64,000 bases of DNA from an uncultured Acidobacteriota bacterium (GCA_902826685.1 CADEFT010000032.1:1-64000), one strand, 5' to 3'; shown: positions 9,257 to 17,973, numbered from the stretch's first letter. The notes: a model not told the origin generated them from the letters alone. Made by a program: numbers and translations.

Positions 9257-9760
9257 ATGATCTACGTCCTGACGCTCTGTCTGCTCGGGAGTGCGGCCGC
9301 TCAAACGCCGCCGGTGCCATCGCCCCGCGTGCCGCGCCAGCCGGTGGTGCAGCCGCTGCCGTTCAGCCACAAGATGCACGTGAGCAAGGGGCTCGCCTGC
9401 AGGCAATGCCACGCCATGCCCGATCCGGGCGATTTCGCCACCACGCCCGCCACGGCGGTCTGCATGAGCTGCCATGAATCGGTGAAGCGGGAAAGCCCGT
9501 CCATCGCCAAGCTCGCCGCCCTTCATAAGGAAGGCAAGCGGCCCTCCTGGAAGCCCGTTTATCGCATCCCCGAATGGGTTTCGTTCAACCACAGGAAGCA
9601 TCTGGCGGTGGCGGACGTTTCGTGCGAAACCTGCCACGGCCCGGTGGCCCAGCGCGATGTGCTGGCGCGCGAAAAGGATATCGGCATGCAGTCCTGCATG
9701 GAATGCCATCGACTTAAAGGCGCCTCAAATGAATGCATCGTTTGCCATGACCCCAGGTAA
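9257..9760 (+). CDS. Periplasmic pentahaem cytochrome c (c7/c3-like)
   Basis: A 167-residue electron carrier with a short signal peptide (MIYVLTLCLLGSAAAQ) and five covalent haem sites: CRQCH, CMSCH, CETCH, CMECH and CIVCH. Extra histidines upstream (FSHKMH, FNHRKH) match the FxH pattern supplying distal ligands in cytochrome c7/c3 proteins, suggesting bis-His, low-potential haems. The two halves (residues about 35-75 and 108-165) look like a duplicated two-haem unit plus one extra haem at the C terminus. The next gene, a Tat-exported FMN hydroxy-acid oxidase, begins 4 bp after its stop, so this cytochrome is a plausible electron acceptor for that enzyme. The physiological partner is inference. 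Confidence 0.92.
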   Translation: MIYVLTLCLLGSAAAQTPPVPSPRVPRQPVVQPLPFSHKMHVSKGLACRQCHAMPDPGDFATTPATAVCMSCHESVKRESPSIAKLAALHKEGKRPSWKPVYRIPEWVSFNHRKHLAVADVSCETCHGPVAQRDVLAREKDIGMQSCMECHRLKGASNECIVCHDPR

Positions 9761-9764
9761 CGCC

Positions 9765-10955
9765 ATGAAACACACCCGCCGCCGCGCCTTCGAAAAGTTC
9801 GCCGCGTTTCTGGCCGCCTCGCCGCTGGCCAGGCCGCAGCAGGAACCGCGCTACGACCCGGAACACATTCCCACGCTCGACGACATCGTCAACATCTATG
9901 AGTTTGAGCCCGTCTGCCGCCACCGCATTCCCAAGCAGAACTACGACTTCATTTCCGGCGGCGTGGACAGCGAATGGACGCTGCGGCGCAACCGGTCGGG
10001 CTTTGAACGCATTACCTTCCGTCCGCGCATGCTGGTCGATACCTGGAACATGGATCTTTCCACCACGCTGTTCGGCGAGAAGATCGCCATTCCGATCTTC
10101 CCCGCGCCAACCGCGGCCCATCAATTGGCTCATCCGCAAGGTGAGATGGCGACGGCCCGCGCCGCCGCCGCCAGCGGCACCTTGATCTGCCTCAGCAGTA
10201 ATTCCAGCATTCCGTTTGACCGCGTGGCCAAGGCGTCGACCGGTCCGAAATGGTGGCAGCTTTACGCGCGGGAAGATGAGGAATCGTCGATCGAGCGCTG
10301 CCTGCGCGCGGTGGACGAAGGCTACAAAGCCATCGCGTTCACCGTCGACGGCCCTTATAATTCCCATCGCGAGCGCCTGCTGCGCGACCGCCCCCTGACG
10401 CAATCCACCATGCCGGGCGTCTCCACCGGCACGCGCCGCAAGCGCCCCGCCGGCGAGCCGGCCGAGGAACGCCATTCCTACGGATTTCAAACGCAGTTAG
10501 TCGCGCGCCTCGACTGGCGCTTTCTCGATAAGCTTTTGAACGCCGTCAAGGTGCCCGTGCTGGTGAAAGGCATCCTCACGCCCGAAGACGCCGAGCTCTG
10601 CGTGAAGCACGGCGCCGGCGGTATCGTGGTGTCGAATCACGGCGGCCGCTATCTCGACTACGCGCCTTCCACCATTGAAGTGCTGCCGGAAATCGTACAG
10701 GCCGTCAATCGCAAGTTCCCCATCGTCATCGACAGCGGATTCCGCCGTGGTACCGATGTTTTGAAGGCGCTCGCTATCGGCGCCAATGCCGTCATGGTGG
10801 GCCGTCCGATTCTTTGGGGGCTTGGTGCTTATGGAGAAGCGGGCGCCACGCGCGTGCTTCGCCTGCTGCGCGATGAACTGGGTATCGCCATGGGATTGTG
10901 CGGCAAGCCCAATATCGCTTCGCTCGATCCGTCGGTGGTTAAAATCGATCGCTGA
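9765..10955 (+). CDS. FMN-dependent alpha-hydroxy-acid oxidase/dehydrogenase with Tat signal
   Basis: A 396-residue TIM-barrel flavoprotein of the lactate/glycolate oxidase and flavocytochrome b2 family. Catalytic residues of the family are all visible: Tyr of WWQLYARED, Asp of FTVDGP, Lys of LVKGILTPEDA, and the active-site His292 and Arg295 of SNHGGRYLD; the FMN phosphate loop is VIDSGFRRGTDVLKAL. The start at 9765 is chosen because AGGTAA precedes it and it opens a twin-arginine signal (TRRRAFEKFAAFLAASPLA, matching RRxFxK). An earlier in-frame ATG at 9657 would read through the cytochrome gene. Export of a folded FMN enzyme via Tat next to a multihaem cytochrome suggests a periplasmic hydroxy-acid dehydrogenase that does not use O2. 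The substrate is unknown. Confidence 0.9.
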   Translation: MKHTRRRAFEKFAAFLAASPLARPQQEPRYDPEHIPTLDDIVNIYEFEPVCRHRIPKQNYDFISGGVDSEWTLRRNRSGFERITFRPRMLVDTWNMDLSTTLFGEKIAIPIFPAPTAAHQLAHPQGEMATARAAAASGTLICLSSNSSIPFDRVAKASTGPKWWQLYAREDEESSIERCLRAVDEGYKAIAFTVDGPYNSHRERLLRDRPLTQSTMPGVSTGTRRKRPAGEPAEERHSYGFQTQLVARLDWRFLDKLLNAVKVPVLVKGILTPEDAELCVKHGAGGIVVSNHGGRYLDYAPSTIEVLPEIVQAVNRKFPIVIDSGFRRGTDVLKALAIGANAVMVGRPILWGLGAYGEAGATRVLRLLRDELGIAMGLCGKPNIASLDPSVVKIDR

Positions 10956-12081
10956 GCAGCCGTTCCACTTGCGCCGTCATTTCGCGTTTCCCCTGGCTGT
11001 GGCGCGACCCGGTGCCGGGTCCATCGAACCCGGCGTGAATCGCCTTCACCAGTCCATCGCGCCCGATGAGGATGGTGGTCGGATAGGCGCCGAAGTTTTC
11101 CAACTGCGCCAGTTTTCCGGCCGCATTCTCCGTCGTACCCGCCAGCAGCACCGGGAACTTCAGTCCATGCTTTTCGGCGAACAGGCGCAACTGCCGTCCG
11201 TCGCGCTCCGCGTCGCCCGTATATTCGAAGCCGAGCGCCACCACTTGCAGGCCGCGCACCCGGTACCGCTCATACAATTCGTTCAGAAACGGAGCCTCTT
11301 CGTGGCAATTCGGGCACCAGCTTCCGGTGATCGAAACCAGCAGCGGTTTGCCACGAAACCGTTCGTTCCAAGCGGCTACAGGGAAGCGGAATGGCTCGGC
11401 CGGATCGCGCATCCGCGTATAGCTGGAAGGGTTCGGGCCTTCCGGACCGGCGCGGCGTCCAGTGACATTCCAGGTTTTGGCATTGAAGTTCAAGGTGCCG
11501 TGCAGCCTTCCATCCTTGCCAAGCGACACCTTCAATAGAATCGTGCGAATCGCATCGAAGCGGCCCAGCCGCAATTGCCCGCCTGTCACGGAGCCCGTCA
11601 ACTCGCCCGAATCGCCGCTCACCGGCATGAGCACGCCTCGAGCCGCATTGCCGCTCTGGTGGAATTCCGCGCGCCACACCGAATGCGTATCATCTGCCAC
11701 ATCGAGCAGCCACTTGCCCGACACGCCGCCACCGGCCGCTCCGCGCGGGCTTGCCAACGGTCCCCGCCGCGCATGAAACTCGCGCACGATCCTGGTCTGC
11801 CGGAAGGTGCGCACCATCGTTCCGTCCATCGAATCGCCCGATACCTTCAGCTCCAGCACGGCGTCCCAATCCTGGAACTCGAGCCGCAGCAGCGAACCAT
11901 CGAATGAGCCGGAAGAGGACGGTGTGCGGTCGCGGCCGTTGATCAGCGTGCCGCTCCATCCACTCTTCACCTCGAACCGGAAATCCACGCGGTCGCGATC
12001 GGCATTCATCACCCAGGCATGCCACAGCCCGGCTGGATTCGCCATCAGGGCCACAGCCGGGAGTAGCATAGAGGAAAGCAT
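10939..12081 (-). CDS. Exported protein with C-terminal TlpA/thioredoxin-like domain
   Basis: 380 residues with a signal peptide (MLSSMLLPAVALMANP), a beta-rich N-terminal region of roughly 210 residues that is unrecognised (repeated phrases about substitution and fold such as SGWSGTLINGRDRT and GSFDGSLLRLEF), and a C-terminal thioredoxin fold of the TlpA/ResA type. The redox motif is WCPNC (in GSWCPNCHEEAPFLNELY), followed by VVALGFEYTGDAERDGRQL and the cis-Pro strand YPTTILIGRDG. It likely acts as a periplasmic thiol-disulfide protein. The ATG at 12081 leaves 4 bp to the divergent gene at 12086; a longer in-frame start at 12180 would lie inside that gene. Its 3' end overlaps the FMN oxidase gene tail-to-tail by 17 bp. 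Confidence 0.87.
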   Translation of the reverse strand: MLSSMLLPAVALMANPAGLWHAWVMNADRDRVDFRFEVKSGWSGTLINGRDRTPSSSGSFDGSLLRLEFQDWDAVLELKVSGDSMDGTMVRTFRQTRIVREFHARRGPLASPRGAAGGGVSGKWLLDVADDTHSVWRAEFHQSGNAARGVLMPVSGDSGELTGSVTGGQLRLGRFDAIRTILLKVSLGKDGRLHGTLNFNAKTWNVTGRRAGPEGPNPSSYTRMRDPAEPFRFPVAAWNERFRGKPLLVSITGSWCPNCHEEAPFLNELYERYRVRGLQVVALGFEYTGDAERDGRQLRLFAEKHGLKFPVLLAGTTENAAGKLAQLENFGAYPTTILIGRDGLVKAIHAGFDGPGTGSRHSQGKREMTAQVERLLSDRF

Positions 12082-12085
12082 AGCG

Positions 12086-14668
12086 ATGATTGCGCGCCTC
12101 GCGTTTTTTGCAGCCTGTTCCCTTCCCGCGGCCGGCCCGTTCGACGCCGCCGGACGCATTCTGGCCGAACGCTGCGCCAAGTGTCACGGCGCGGGTGCGA
12201 CGCTTTCCGGCTTCGATGTCACCTCGCGCGCCACGGTGCTCAAAGGCGGCAAACTCGGGCCCGCCGTCGCCCCTGGCGACCCGTCGGGCAGCCGCCTCTA
12301 CCAGTTCGCCGCCGAAGGCAAGATGCCGCCCGGCGCGAAGCTGCCGCCATCGGAGATCGCCGCCCTCCGCGAATGGATCGCCGCCGGCGCCCCCTGGAGC
12401 GGTCCGGATTCGCTCGCCCCCGCCAAGTCGAAATGGTGGGCCTTTGCGCCTCCGGTCAAGCCAACAGGGACCGGCTCCATCGATGCCTTCCTCACCGCCA
12501 AACTCGTCGAAAAGGATCTCGCTTTCAGTCCGCCCGCCAGCCCGCGGGCGCTCATCCGCCGTCTGAGCTTCAATCTCACCGGCCTGCCGCCCGCGCTCGA
12601 AGACTACGCGCTCGGCTATGAAGCGGCCGTCGAGAAGTATCTCGCCTCGCCCCGCTATGGCGAACGGTGGGCGCGTCACTGGCTCGATGTCGTCCGTTAT
12701 GGCGAAACCGACGGCGGGGAACACAACATCACCCGCACCGCCGCCTGGCCCTACCGCGATTGGGTGGTGGAATCGTTCAACGCCGACAAGCCCTACACGC
12801 AGTTCATCCGCGAGCAGATTGCCGGCGACCTGATCGCGCCCGACGATCCGAAAACGGTGGCGGCCACCGGCTTCCTGGTGGCCGGTCCCTGGGACTCGGT
12901 CAGTTCGGTGCTCAACAAGGATGAGACGCTGAAGCTGCAATCGCGCATGGATGAGCTGGATGACATGGTCACCACCACGGCCCACAGTTTTCTGGCGCTG
13001 ACGGTCAATTGCGCGCGCTGCCACGATCACAAATTCGATCCCATCCCCACGCGCGACTACTACCGCATGACGGCGTTCTTCTCGGCGGTGGGTTTTGGCG
13101 ATCGTGAAGTCGCCAGCGCCCAGCAGCGCAAGCGCCGCGAGCAGTATCTGGAGCCGCTCAACAAGCGTTCCAGCGATTGGAAGCGGCAACTGGCGGCCAT
13201 TGAAGATCCCGTCCGCGCGCGCCTGCTGCTGGCCAAATATCAGGCCTTCGATAAGGAACGCGAGAACGAGGCCCGCCGCATTCCGCTCAACCCCATCTTC
13301 AACCGCAACCGGTTCCCTCGCGTCACGGCGCGGCACTTCCGGTTTGCCGTCGCCGGCCGCGGGAAGTTGGAGAATCTCGAACTGCGGCCCGCCGGCGGGA
13401 CGAGTTCGTCCGGCGAGTTCCATTTCGATGCGCCCGTCTCCGTCGATGAGATTCGTTTCTGGTCCGATCGCGTCCGCGGCAGCCGTGAATCCAATATCCC
13501 CGTCTACCGTTTCGAAGTCTCAGACGATGGCCAGGCGTGGCGCGAGATCGCCTCGTCGCTCGACCACGTAGGGCTCAACGAACTGGCCCTGCCAAAGGTG
13601 ACCGATGCCGAACTCGAATCCGCGCTGACGGCCGATGCGCGGGAGAGCCGCCGCGCCATCCTCGAACAGCAGCGCCTGTTGCAGGCGGAAATCGACCAGG
13701 CTCCGGAAGTGGCCAGGCTCTATGGCGCGACACCGCGCGAGGCGGCGAAGTCGTATGTGCTGGAGCGCGGCAGCGTCCGGCAACGCGGCGAGGAAGTGCA
13801 GCCGGTGGCTCTCAGTGCCGTCGGCCTCGACACGCCCGCCGGGGCGGCTCGGCTCGCTCTCGCCGATTGGATCGCCGATGCCCGCAACCCGCTCACCGCC
13901 CGGGTCATCGTGAATCGCGTCTGGTATTACCACTTCGGCAACGGCCTGGTGAACACCCCTTCGGACTTCGGCTTCAACGGCGACCGCCCGTCCCATCCCG
14001 AACTGCTCGATTGGCTGGCGGTGTCGTTCGTGGAAAACGGCTGGAGCCTCAAATGGCTGCATCGTCAAATCGTCATGACGCGGGCCTATCGCCAGTCCTC
14101 GGCCATTGACGCCAAGGCTTACGCCGCCGACGCCGGCAACCGGCTGGTATGGCGCATGCCGCTGCGCCGCATGGACGCCGAAACCATGCGCGACTCGATC
14201 CTGCACTCGAGCGGCAACTTGAATCTCAAAATGGGCGGACCCAGCTTTCTGCTGCAGAAGAAGGATGCGAACGACTACATCTACCGCGCCCTCGATAACG
14301 ACGGCTCCGAAGTATGGCGCCGCTCCATCTACCGCTTCGTCGTACGCGGCGGCGAGCGCATCATGATGGATAGCTTCGATTGTCCGGATCCTTCGGTGGC
14401 TACGCCGCAGCGTGCCGCCTCCAACACGCCCGTGCAGGCGCTTACGCTCATGAACAACGCGTTCGTCCTCCGCCAGGCCGGTCTGCTGGCCGAACGGCTG
14501 AGAAAAGAGGCACCCGGCAAGCCGGTGGAACTCGCCTACCGCCTGCTGTTCGGGCGCGAGCCGGAGCCCGCCGAGCTCGAACGCGATCGAACCTTCGTGG
14601 AGAAGCATTCGCTGGCCGCACTGTGCCGCGTGCTATTGAACTCGAATGAATTTGTATACACACCCTGA
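12086..14668 (+). CDS. Planctomycete-type cytochrome C (PSCyt1) / DUF1549 / DUF1553 protein
   Basis: 860 residues. After a signal peptide (MIARLAFFAACSLPAAG) comes one haem-binding motif CAKCH (C30, C33, H34) with a downstream Met (AEGKMPPGAKL) as probable sixth ligand, the PSCyt1 layout. DUF1549 follows (LIRRLSFNLTGLPP, YGERWARHWLDVVRYGETDG, CARCHDHKFDPIPTRDYY), then an insert resembling a discoidin-like fold (VYRFEVSDDGQAWREIAS) and DUF1553 (ADARNPLTARVIVNRVWYYHFG, TPSDFGFNGDRPSHPELLDWLA, LRRMDAETMRDSIL, ANTPVQALTLMNN-like SNTPVQALTLMNN). GAGGAAAG precedes the ATG. These proteins are abundant in Planctomycetes and Acidobacteriota and nearly always sit beside a DUF1501 gene, here overlapping by 23 bp. 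Function is not established. Confidence 0.93.
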   Translation: MIARLAFFAACSLPAAGPFDAAGRILAERCAKCHGAGATLSGFDVTSRATVLKGGKLGPAVAPGDPSGSRLYQFAAEGKMPPGAKLPPSEIAALREWIAAGAPWSGPDSLAPAKSKWWAFAPPVKPTGTGSIDAFLTAKLVEKDLAFSPPASPRALIRRLSFNLTGLPPALEDYALGYEAAVEKYLASPRYGERWARHWLDVVRYGETDGGEHNITRTAAWPYRDWVVESFNADKPYTQFIREQIAGDLIAPDDPKTVAATGFLVAGPWDSVSSVLNKDETLKLQSRMDELDDMVTTTAHSFLALTVNCARCHDHKFDPIPTRDYYRMTAFFSAVGFGDREVASAQQRKRREQYLEPLNKRSSDWKRQLAAIEDPVRARLLLAKYQAFDKERENEARRIPLNPIFNRNRFPRVTARHFRFAVAGRGKLENLELRPAGGTSSSGEFHFDAPVSVDEIRFWSDRVRGSRESNIPVYRFEVSDDGQAWREIASSLDHVGLNELALPKVTDAELESALTADARESRRAILEQQRLLQAEIDQAPEVARLYGATPREAAKSYVLERGSVRQRGEEVQPVALSAVGLDTPAGAARLALADWIADARNPLTARVIVNRVWYYHFGNGLVNTPSDFGFNGDRPSHPELLDWLAVSFVENGWSLKWLHRQIVMTRAYRQSSAIDAKAYAADAGNRLVWRMPLRRMDAETMRDSILHSSGNLNLKMGGPSFLLQKKDANDYIYRALDNDGSEVWRRSIYRFVVRGGERIMMDSFDCPDPSVATPQRAASNTPVQALTLMNNAFVLRQAGLLAERLRKEAPGKPVELAYRLLFGREPEPAELERDRTFVEKHSLAALCRVLLNSNEFVYTP

Positions 14669-16022
14669 GGCGCGTGTCTCGCGGCGCACGATGCTCGGTA
14701 TCGGCCTTGCGCAGTTGCTGCAGGCCGCCCAGCCGCATCACACGCCCAAGGCCAAGCGCGTCTTGCTGATTTCCATGATCGGCGGCGTCAGCCAGGTGGA
14801 TACGTTCGATTACAAGCCGGAACTCGAAAAAAATCACGGCAAGGCCACCACCGGCGCCAACACCATCACGCCATTTTTCGGCAAGAGCGGAACGCTCATG
14901 AAGAGCCCGTGGAAGTTCCGCCAATACGGCCAGTCGGGCAAGTGGGTTTCCGATCTGCTGCCGCACCTGGCCAAGCGCGTCGACGGCATGACGTTCCTGC
15001 ATGGCATGGTTTCCCGCAGCAACGCGCACGGCCCGGCGATCTTTCAGATGTCCACCGGCTTCGTCTTCCAGGGCTTCCCCTCGGTGGGTTCGTGGATCAG
15101 CTACGGCCTCGGCTCGGAGAACGACAATCTGCCGTCGTTTGTGGTGCTGCCCGACCCGCGCGGCCTGCCCGCCTGCGGCGTCGCCAACTGGGGCAGCGGC
15201 TTTCTACCCGCCGCTCATCAGGGCGTGCTCTTCAGCGGCGAAACGAATCCGGTGGCCGACTTGCGCCCGCCCAAATCCATCGGCGAAGACGAGCAGGCCG
15301 CCAGCTACGATCTGCTCACGCGCATCAACCGGTCGCATCTGGAAGCCAACCCCAGCGACGACGTGCTGGTGGCGCGCATCAAAGCCTATGAACTCGCCGC
15401 GCGCATGCAGCTAAGCGCGCCCGAAGCCACCAGCATCGCCGGCGAATCCGAAGCCACCAGGGAACGGTACGGTCTCAACGACCCGGCCACGCGTCCGCAT
15501 GCCTACAACTGTCTGCTCGCGCGCCGTCTGCTCGAACGAGGCGTGCGCTGCGTACAGATTTTCAATGGAGGCGATTTCGGCGCGCCCCGCATCAACTGGG
15601 ACGCGCACGAAGACCTGGTTGCCAATCACGAAAAGAACGCCCGCGTGCTCGACCGTCCCACAGCCGCCTTGCTCGCCGACCTCGAACAGCGCGGCATGCT
15701 GGGCGACACGCTTGTCGCCGCCACCACCGAGTTCGGCCGTCTGCCTATCAGCCAGGGCATGGGCGAAGGCGGACGCGACCACAATCCCGAAGGCTTCACC
15801 TCCTGGATGGCGGGTGCCGGATTGAAGCCCGGCTATTCCTACGGCGCCACCGACGAACTTGGCTACAAAGCCGTCGAACATCCCACCACGCTTTACGACT
15901 TTCACGCCACCCTGCTGCACCTGCTGGGCATCGATCACACACGCCTCACCTACTATCACAACGGCCTGCGGAGGCGCCTCACCGACGTTCACGGCCACGT
16001 GATCCAAGACATCCTCGCTTGA
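14646..16022 (+). CDS. DUF1501 sulfatase-like protein with Tat signal
   Basis: 458 residues, overlapping the preceding gene by 23 bp. A twin-arginine signal (VSRRTMLGIGLAQLLQAA) is followed by the DUF1501 alkaline-phosphatase-like fold: KRVLLISMIGGVSQVDTFDYKP, LPHLAKRVDGMTFLHGM, HGPAIFQMSTGFVF, VVAATTEFGRLP-like LVAATTEFGRLPISQG, GRDHNPEGFTSWMAGAGLK and LLHLLGIDHTRLTYYHNG. The conserved Asp and His residues of these blocks fit metal binding in the sulfatase/phosphatase superfamily. It is the standard partner of the DUF1549/DUF1553 protein upstream. The substrate is unknown; it likely acts outside the cytoplasmic membrane. Confidence 0.93.
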   Translation: MNLYTHPEARVSRRTMLGIGLAQLLQAAQPHHTPKAKRVLLISMIGGVSQVDTFDYKPELEKNHGKATTGANTITPFFGKSGTLMKSPWKFRQYGQSGKWVSDLLPHLAKRVDGMTFLHGMVSRSNAHGPAIFQMSTGFVFQGFPSVGSWISYGLGSENDNLPSFVVLPDPRGLPACGVANWGSGFLPAAHQGVLFSGETNPVADLRPPKSIGEDEQAASYDLLTRINRSHLEANPSDDVLVARIKAYELAARMQLSAPEATSIAGESEATRERYGLNDPATRPHAYNCLLARRLLERGVRCVQIFNGGDFGAPRINWDAHEDLVANHEKNARVLDRPTAALLADLEQRGMLGDTLVAATTEFGRLPISQGMGEGGRDHNPEGFTSWMAGAGLKPGYSYGATDELGYKAVEHPTTLYDFHATLLHLLGIDHTRLTYYHNGLRRRLTDVHGHVIQDILA

Positions 16023-16558
16023 CCGGCCGGCTCATCGTCATGGCCGGATTGCCGGGTACCGGTAAGAGCGCCATCGCGCGGGCGCTCGCCTTGCGGCTGA
16101 ACGCGGCCGTGCTCGACAAGGACATTGTGCGTGCCGCGCTGTTTGCTCCCGATGCCGTCGAATACACGTCCGCACAGGACGATTTCGTCATCGGACTGAT
16201 GCTCGAAACCGCGCGCTATCTGTTCGGCCGGGATCCTTCCCGTCCGGTCATCCTCGACGGGCGCACGTATTCGAAGGCTTGTCAGCTCCACACGCTCCAG
16301 CATTTTGCCGCCGCAGAGGACGTCCAACTGAAAGTGATCGAGTGCGTCTGCGAGGAACCATGCGCCCTGGAACGGATTGAGAGAGGCCGCGACACCCATC
16401 CGGCGCGCAACCGCAACGCCGGTCTTTATTACGCGCAGAAAGCGGCGTGGGAAGGCATTCCGGAGCCGAAATGCGTCCTGGACACGATGCGTCCGCTCGA
16501 AGAATGCGTGGCGGCGGCCTACGCCTACGTCACCGGCGGCGATATCATGGCAGCATGA
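16019..16558 (+). CDS. P-loop (AAA_33/zeta-like) small-molecule kinase
   Basis: 179 residues with Walker A GLPGTGKSAIARAL near residue 9-22, a LDKDIVRAALF segment typical of small-molecule kinases (a DxD/DxxR acceptor site), PVILDGRTYSK as Walker B, and a C-terminal lid ERIERGRDTHPARNRNAG. This layout matches the AAA_33 group that includes gluconate-kinase-like, chloramphenicol phosphotransferase and zeta-toxin-like kinases. Translation starts at TTG (16019), overlapping the DUF1501 stop as TTGA; an ATG at 16040 would remove the first beta strand before the P-loop and is less likely. The stop overlaps the next start as ATGA. It is cytoplasmic although its neighbours are exported. No antitoxin-like partner is visible, so a metabolic role is more likely. 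Confidence 0.85.
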   Translation: MTGRLIVMAGLPGTGKSAIARALALRLNAAVLDKDIVRAALFAPDAVEYTSAQDDFVIGLMLETARYLFGRDPSRPVILDGRTYSKACQLHTLQHFAAAEDVQLKVIECVCEEPCALERIERGRDTHPARNRNAGLYYAQKAAWEGIPEPKCVLDTMRPLEECVAAAYAYVTGGDIMAA

Positions 16559-17862
16559 ATCGCCGTCGATTTCTGGAAGCTTCGGGCGCGGCCGCCAGCG
16601 CCGCCTCCGCCTACGCCGCCGCTTCGGGCAAGCCCGCCATTCTTGGCGGCGCGCCCGTTCGCGGCAAATCCTTCACGCAATGGCCGGTCTTCGATGAAAC
16701 CGAAGAGAAGGCCTTGCTCGGCGTTTTGCGCAGCGGCAAGTGGTATCGCGGCAACGGCCAGATGGTGCGCAAGTTTGAAGAACAATATGCGCAGCTCACC
16801 GGTTCGAAGCATTGCCTGGCGATGGCCAATGGCACCAGCGCGCTGCTGTGCTCGCTTGCGGCGCTCGATGCCGGACCCGGCGATGAAGTGATTCTGCCTC
16901 CCTATACGTTCGTGGCGACGCTCAACGTGATCTTCGCGCGCCACGCGCTGCCGGTCTTCGTCGATACCGATATCGAAACCTTCCAGATCGATCATCGCAA
17001 GATCGAAGCCGCCATCACGCCGCGCACGCGGGTGCTTCTGCCGGTGCACCTCGGCGGCGCCTCCGCCCACATCGACGAGATTCTGGCCACCGCCAAGAAG
17101 CACAACCTGCCGGTGCTTGAAGACGCGTGTCAGTCGCACCTCGGGGAATGGAAGAAGGGCAAGGTCGGCACCTTCGGCACACTTGGATGTTTCAGCTTCC
17201 AGGCGTCGAAGAATCTGAACTCAGGCGAAGGCGGCGCGGTTTTGACGCAGGATGCCGCTATCCTCGACCGCATTTCCGAATTTCACAGCAACTCTTCGTC
17301 GCATCACGCGCGCACACGCCGCGCCGGCATCCACGACAGCGGCTTGAATCTGCGCATGCCGGAATTCCAGGCGGCGCTGCTGCTGGCGCAGATGACGCGG
17401 CTCGAAACGCAGTCCCAAACGCGGGAATCGAACGCGCGTTATCTCACGCAGTTGCTCAATGAGATCCCCGGCATCGCGCCCGCCCGCATGTACGAGGGCA
17501 ATTCGCGCAACGCCTACCACCTTTACATGTTCCGGTACGACCGCTCGCGCTTCTCGAATCTGGACCGCGGCAAGTTCCTCGCCGCCATGTCGGCCGAAGG
17601 CATTCCCTGTTCGCGCGGCTACACGCGCATGAACAAAGAGCCCATTATGGCCAACGTGCTGGCCTCGCGGGCCTACCGCAAGATCTACGGCGAAAAGGAA
17701 CTCGAACAGTGGCGCGAGCGCAACCAGTGCCCCGCCAACGACCGGTTGTGCGACGAAGCGGTATGGTTCACCCAAACAATGCTGCTCGGCACCCGCTCCG
17801 ATATGGAGCAAATCGCCGAAGCCATCCGCCGCATCCAGCGTCACGCGGGTGAGATGGCATAA
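16555..17862 (+). CDS. DegT/DnrJ/EryC1/StrS aminotransferase with apparent Tat signal
   Basis: 435 residues, a fold-type I PLP enzyme of the sugar aminotransferase family. Landmarks are FEEQYAQLTGSKHCLAMANG, GDEVILPPYTFVATLNVIF, LPVLEDACQSHLGEWKKGK, and the Schiff-base lysine K219 in FSFQASKNLNSGEGGAV. The ATG at 16555 overlaps the kinase stop (ATGA) and opens MNRRRFLEASGAAASAASAYAAA, a good twin-arginine signal; the usual cytoplasmic start of the family would correspond to about residue 27 (GKPAILGG). So either the enzyme is exported with PLP bound, or the extension is a membrane anchor. This is the fourth gene in the overlapping operon. The amino acceptor is unknown. Confidence 0.9.
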   Translation: MNRRRFLEASGAAASAASAYAAASGKPAILGGAPVRGKSFTQWPVFDETEEKALLGVLRSGKWYRGNGQMVRKFEEQYAQLTGSKHCLAMANGTSALLCSLAALDAGPGDEVILPPYTFVATLNVIFARHALPVFVDTDIETFQIDHRKIEAAITPRTRVLLPVHLGGASAHIDEILATAKKHNLPVLEDACQSHLGEWKKGKVGTFGTLGCFSFQASKNLNSGEGGAVLTQDAAILDRISEFHSNSSSHHARTRRAGIHDSGLNLRMPEFQAALLLAQMTRLETQSQTRESNARYLTQLLNEIPGIAPARMYEGNSRNAYHLYMFRYDRSRFSNLDRGKFLAAMSAEGIPCSRGYTRMNKEPIMANVLASRAYRKIYGEKELEQWRERNQCPANDRLCDEAVWFTQTMLLGTRSDMEQIAEAIRRIQRHAGEMA

Positions 17863-17943
17863 AATTTCTTCATCCTACGCACGGGAACCTGCCGCGCCAA
17901 ACCGGCATCTAAGGCATCAGAGGCCGAAGTGTGAGAGTGCCGG

Positions 17944-17973
17944 TTGCGCGCTTTCCGGCGATTCCGGTATACT
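17944..17973 (+). promoter_or_regulatory. Putative sigma70-like promoter (TTGCGC-N18-TATACT)
   Basis: TTGCGC at 17944-17949 and TATACT at 17968-17973 (5 of 6 to consensus) are 18 bases apart, in the 223-bp gap before the helical-repeat gene. It predicts a leader of about 105 bases ending in a strong Shine-Dalgarno. The rest of the gap shows no gene or RNA I can support. Confidence 0.5.

Noticed and set aside
11807..12085. A 93-residue upstream extension of the DUF1549/DUF1553 gene
   Set aside because: It is antisense to the thioredoxin-like gene; the ATG at 12086 has a ribosome site and begins a signal peptide and haem motif.
16019..16558. P-loop kinase as a zeta toxin of a toxin-antitoxin pair
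   Set aside because: No small antitoxin gene is adjacent, and it is embedded by overlaps in a four-gene metabolic-looking operon.
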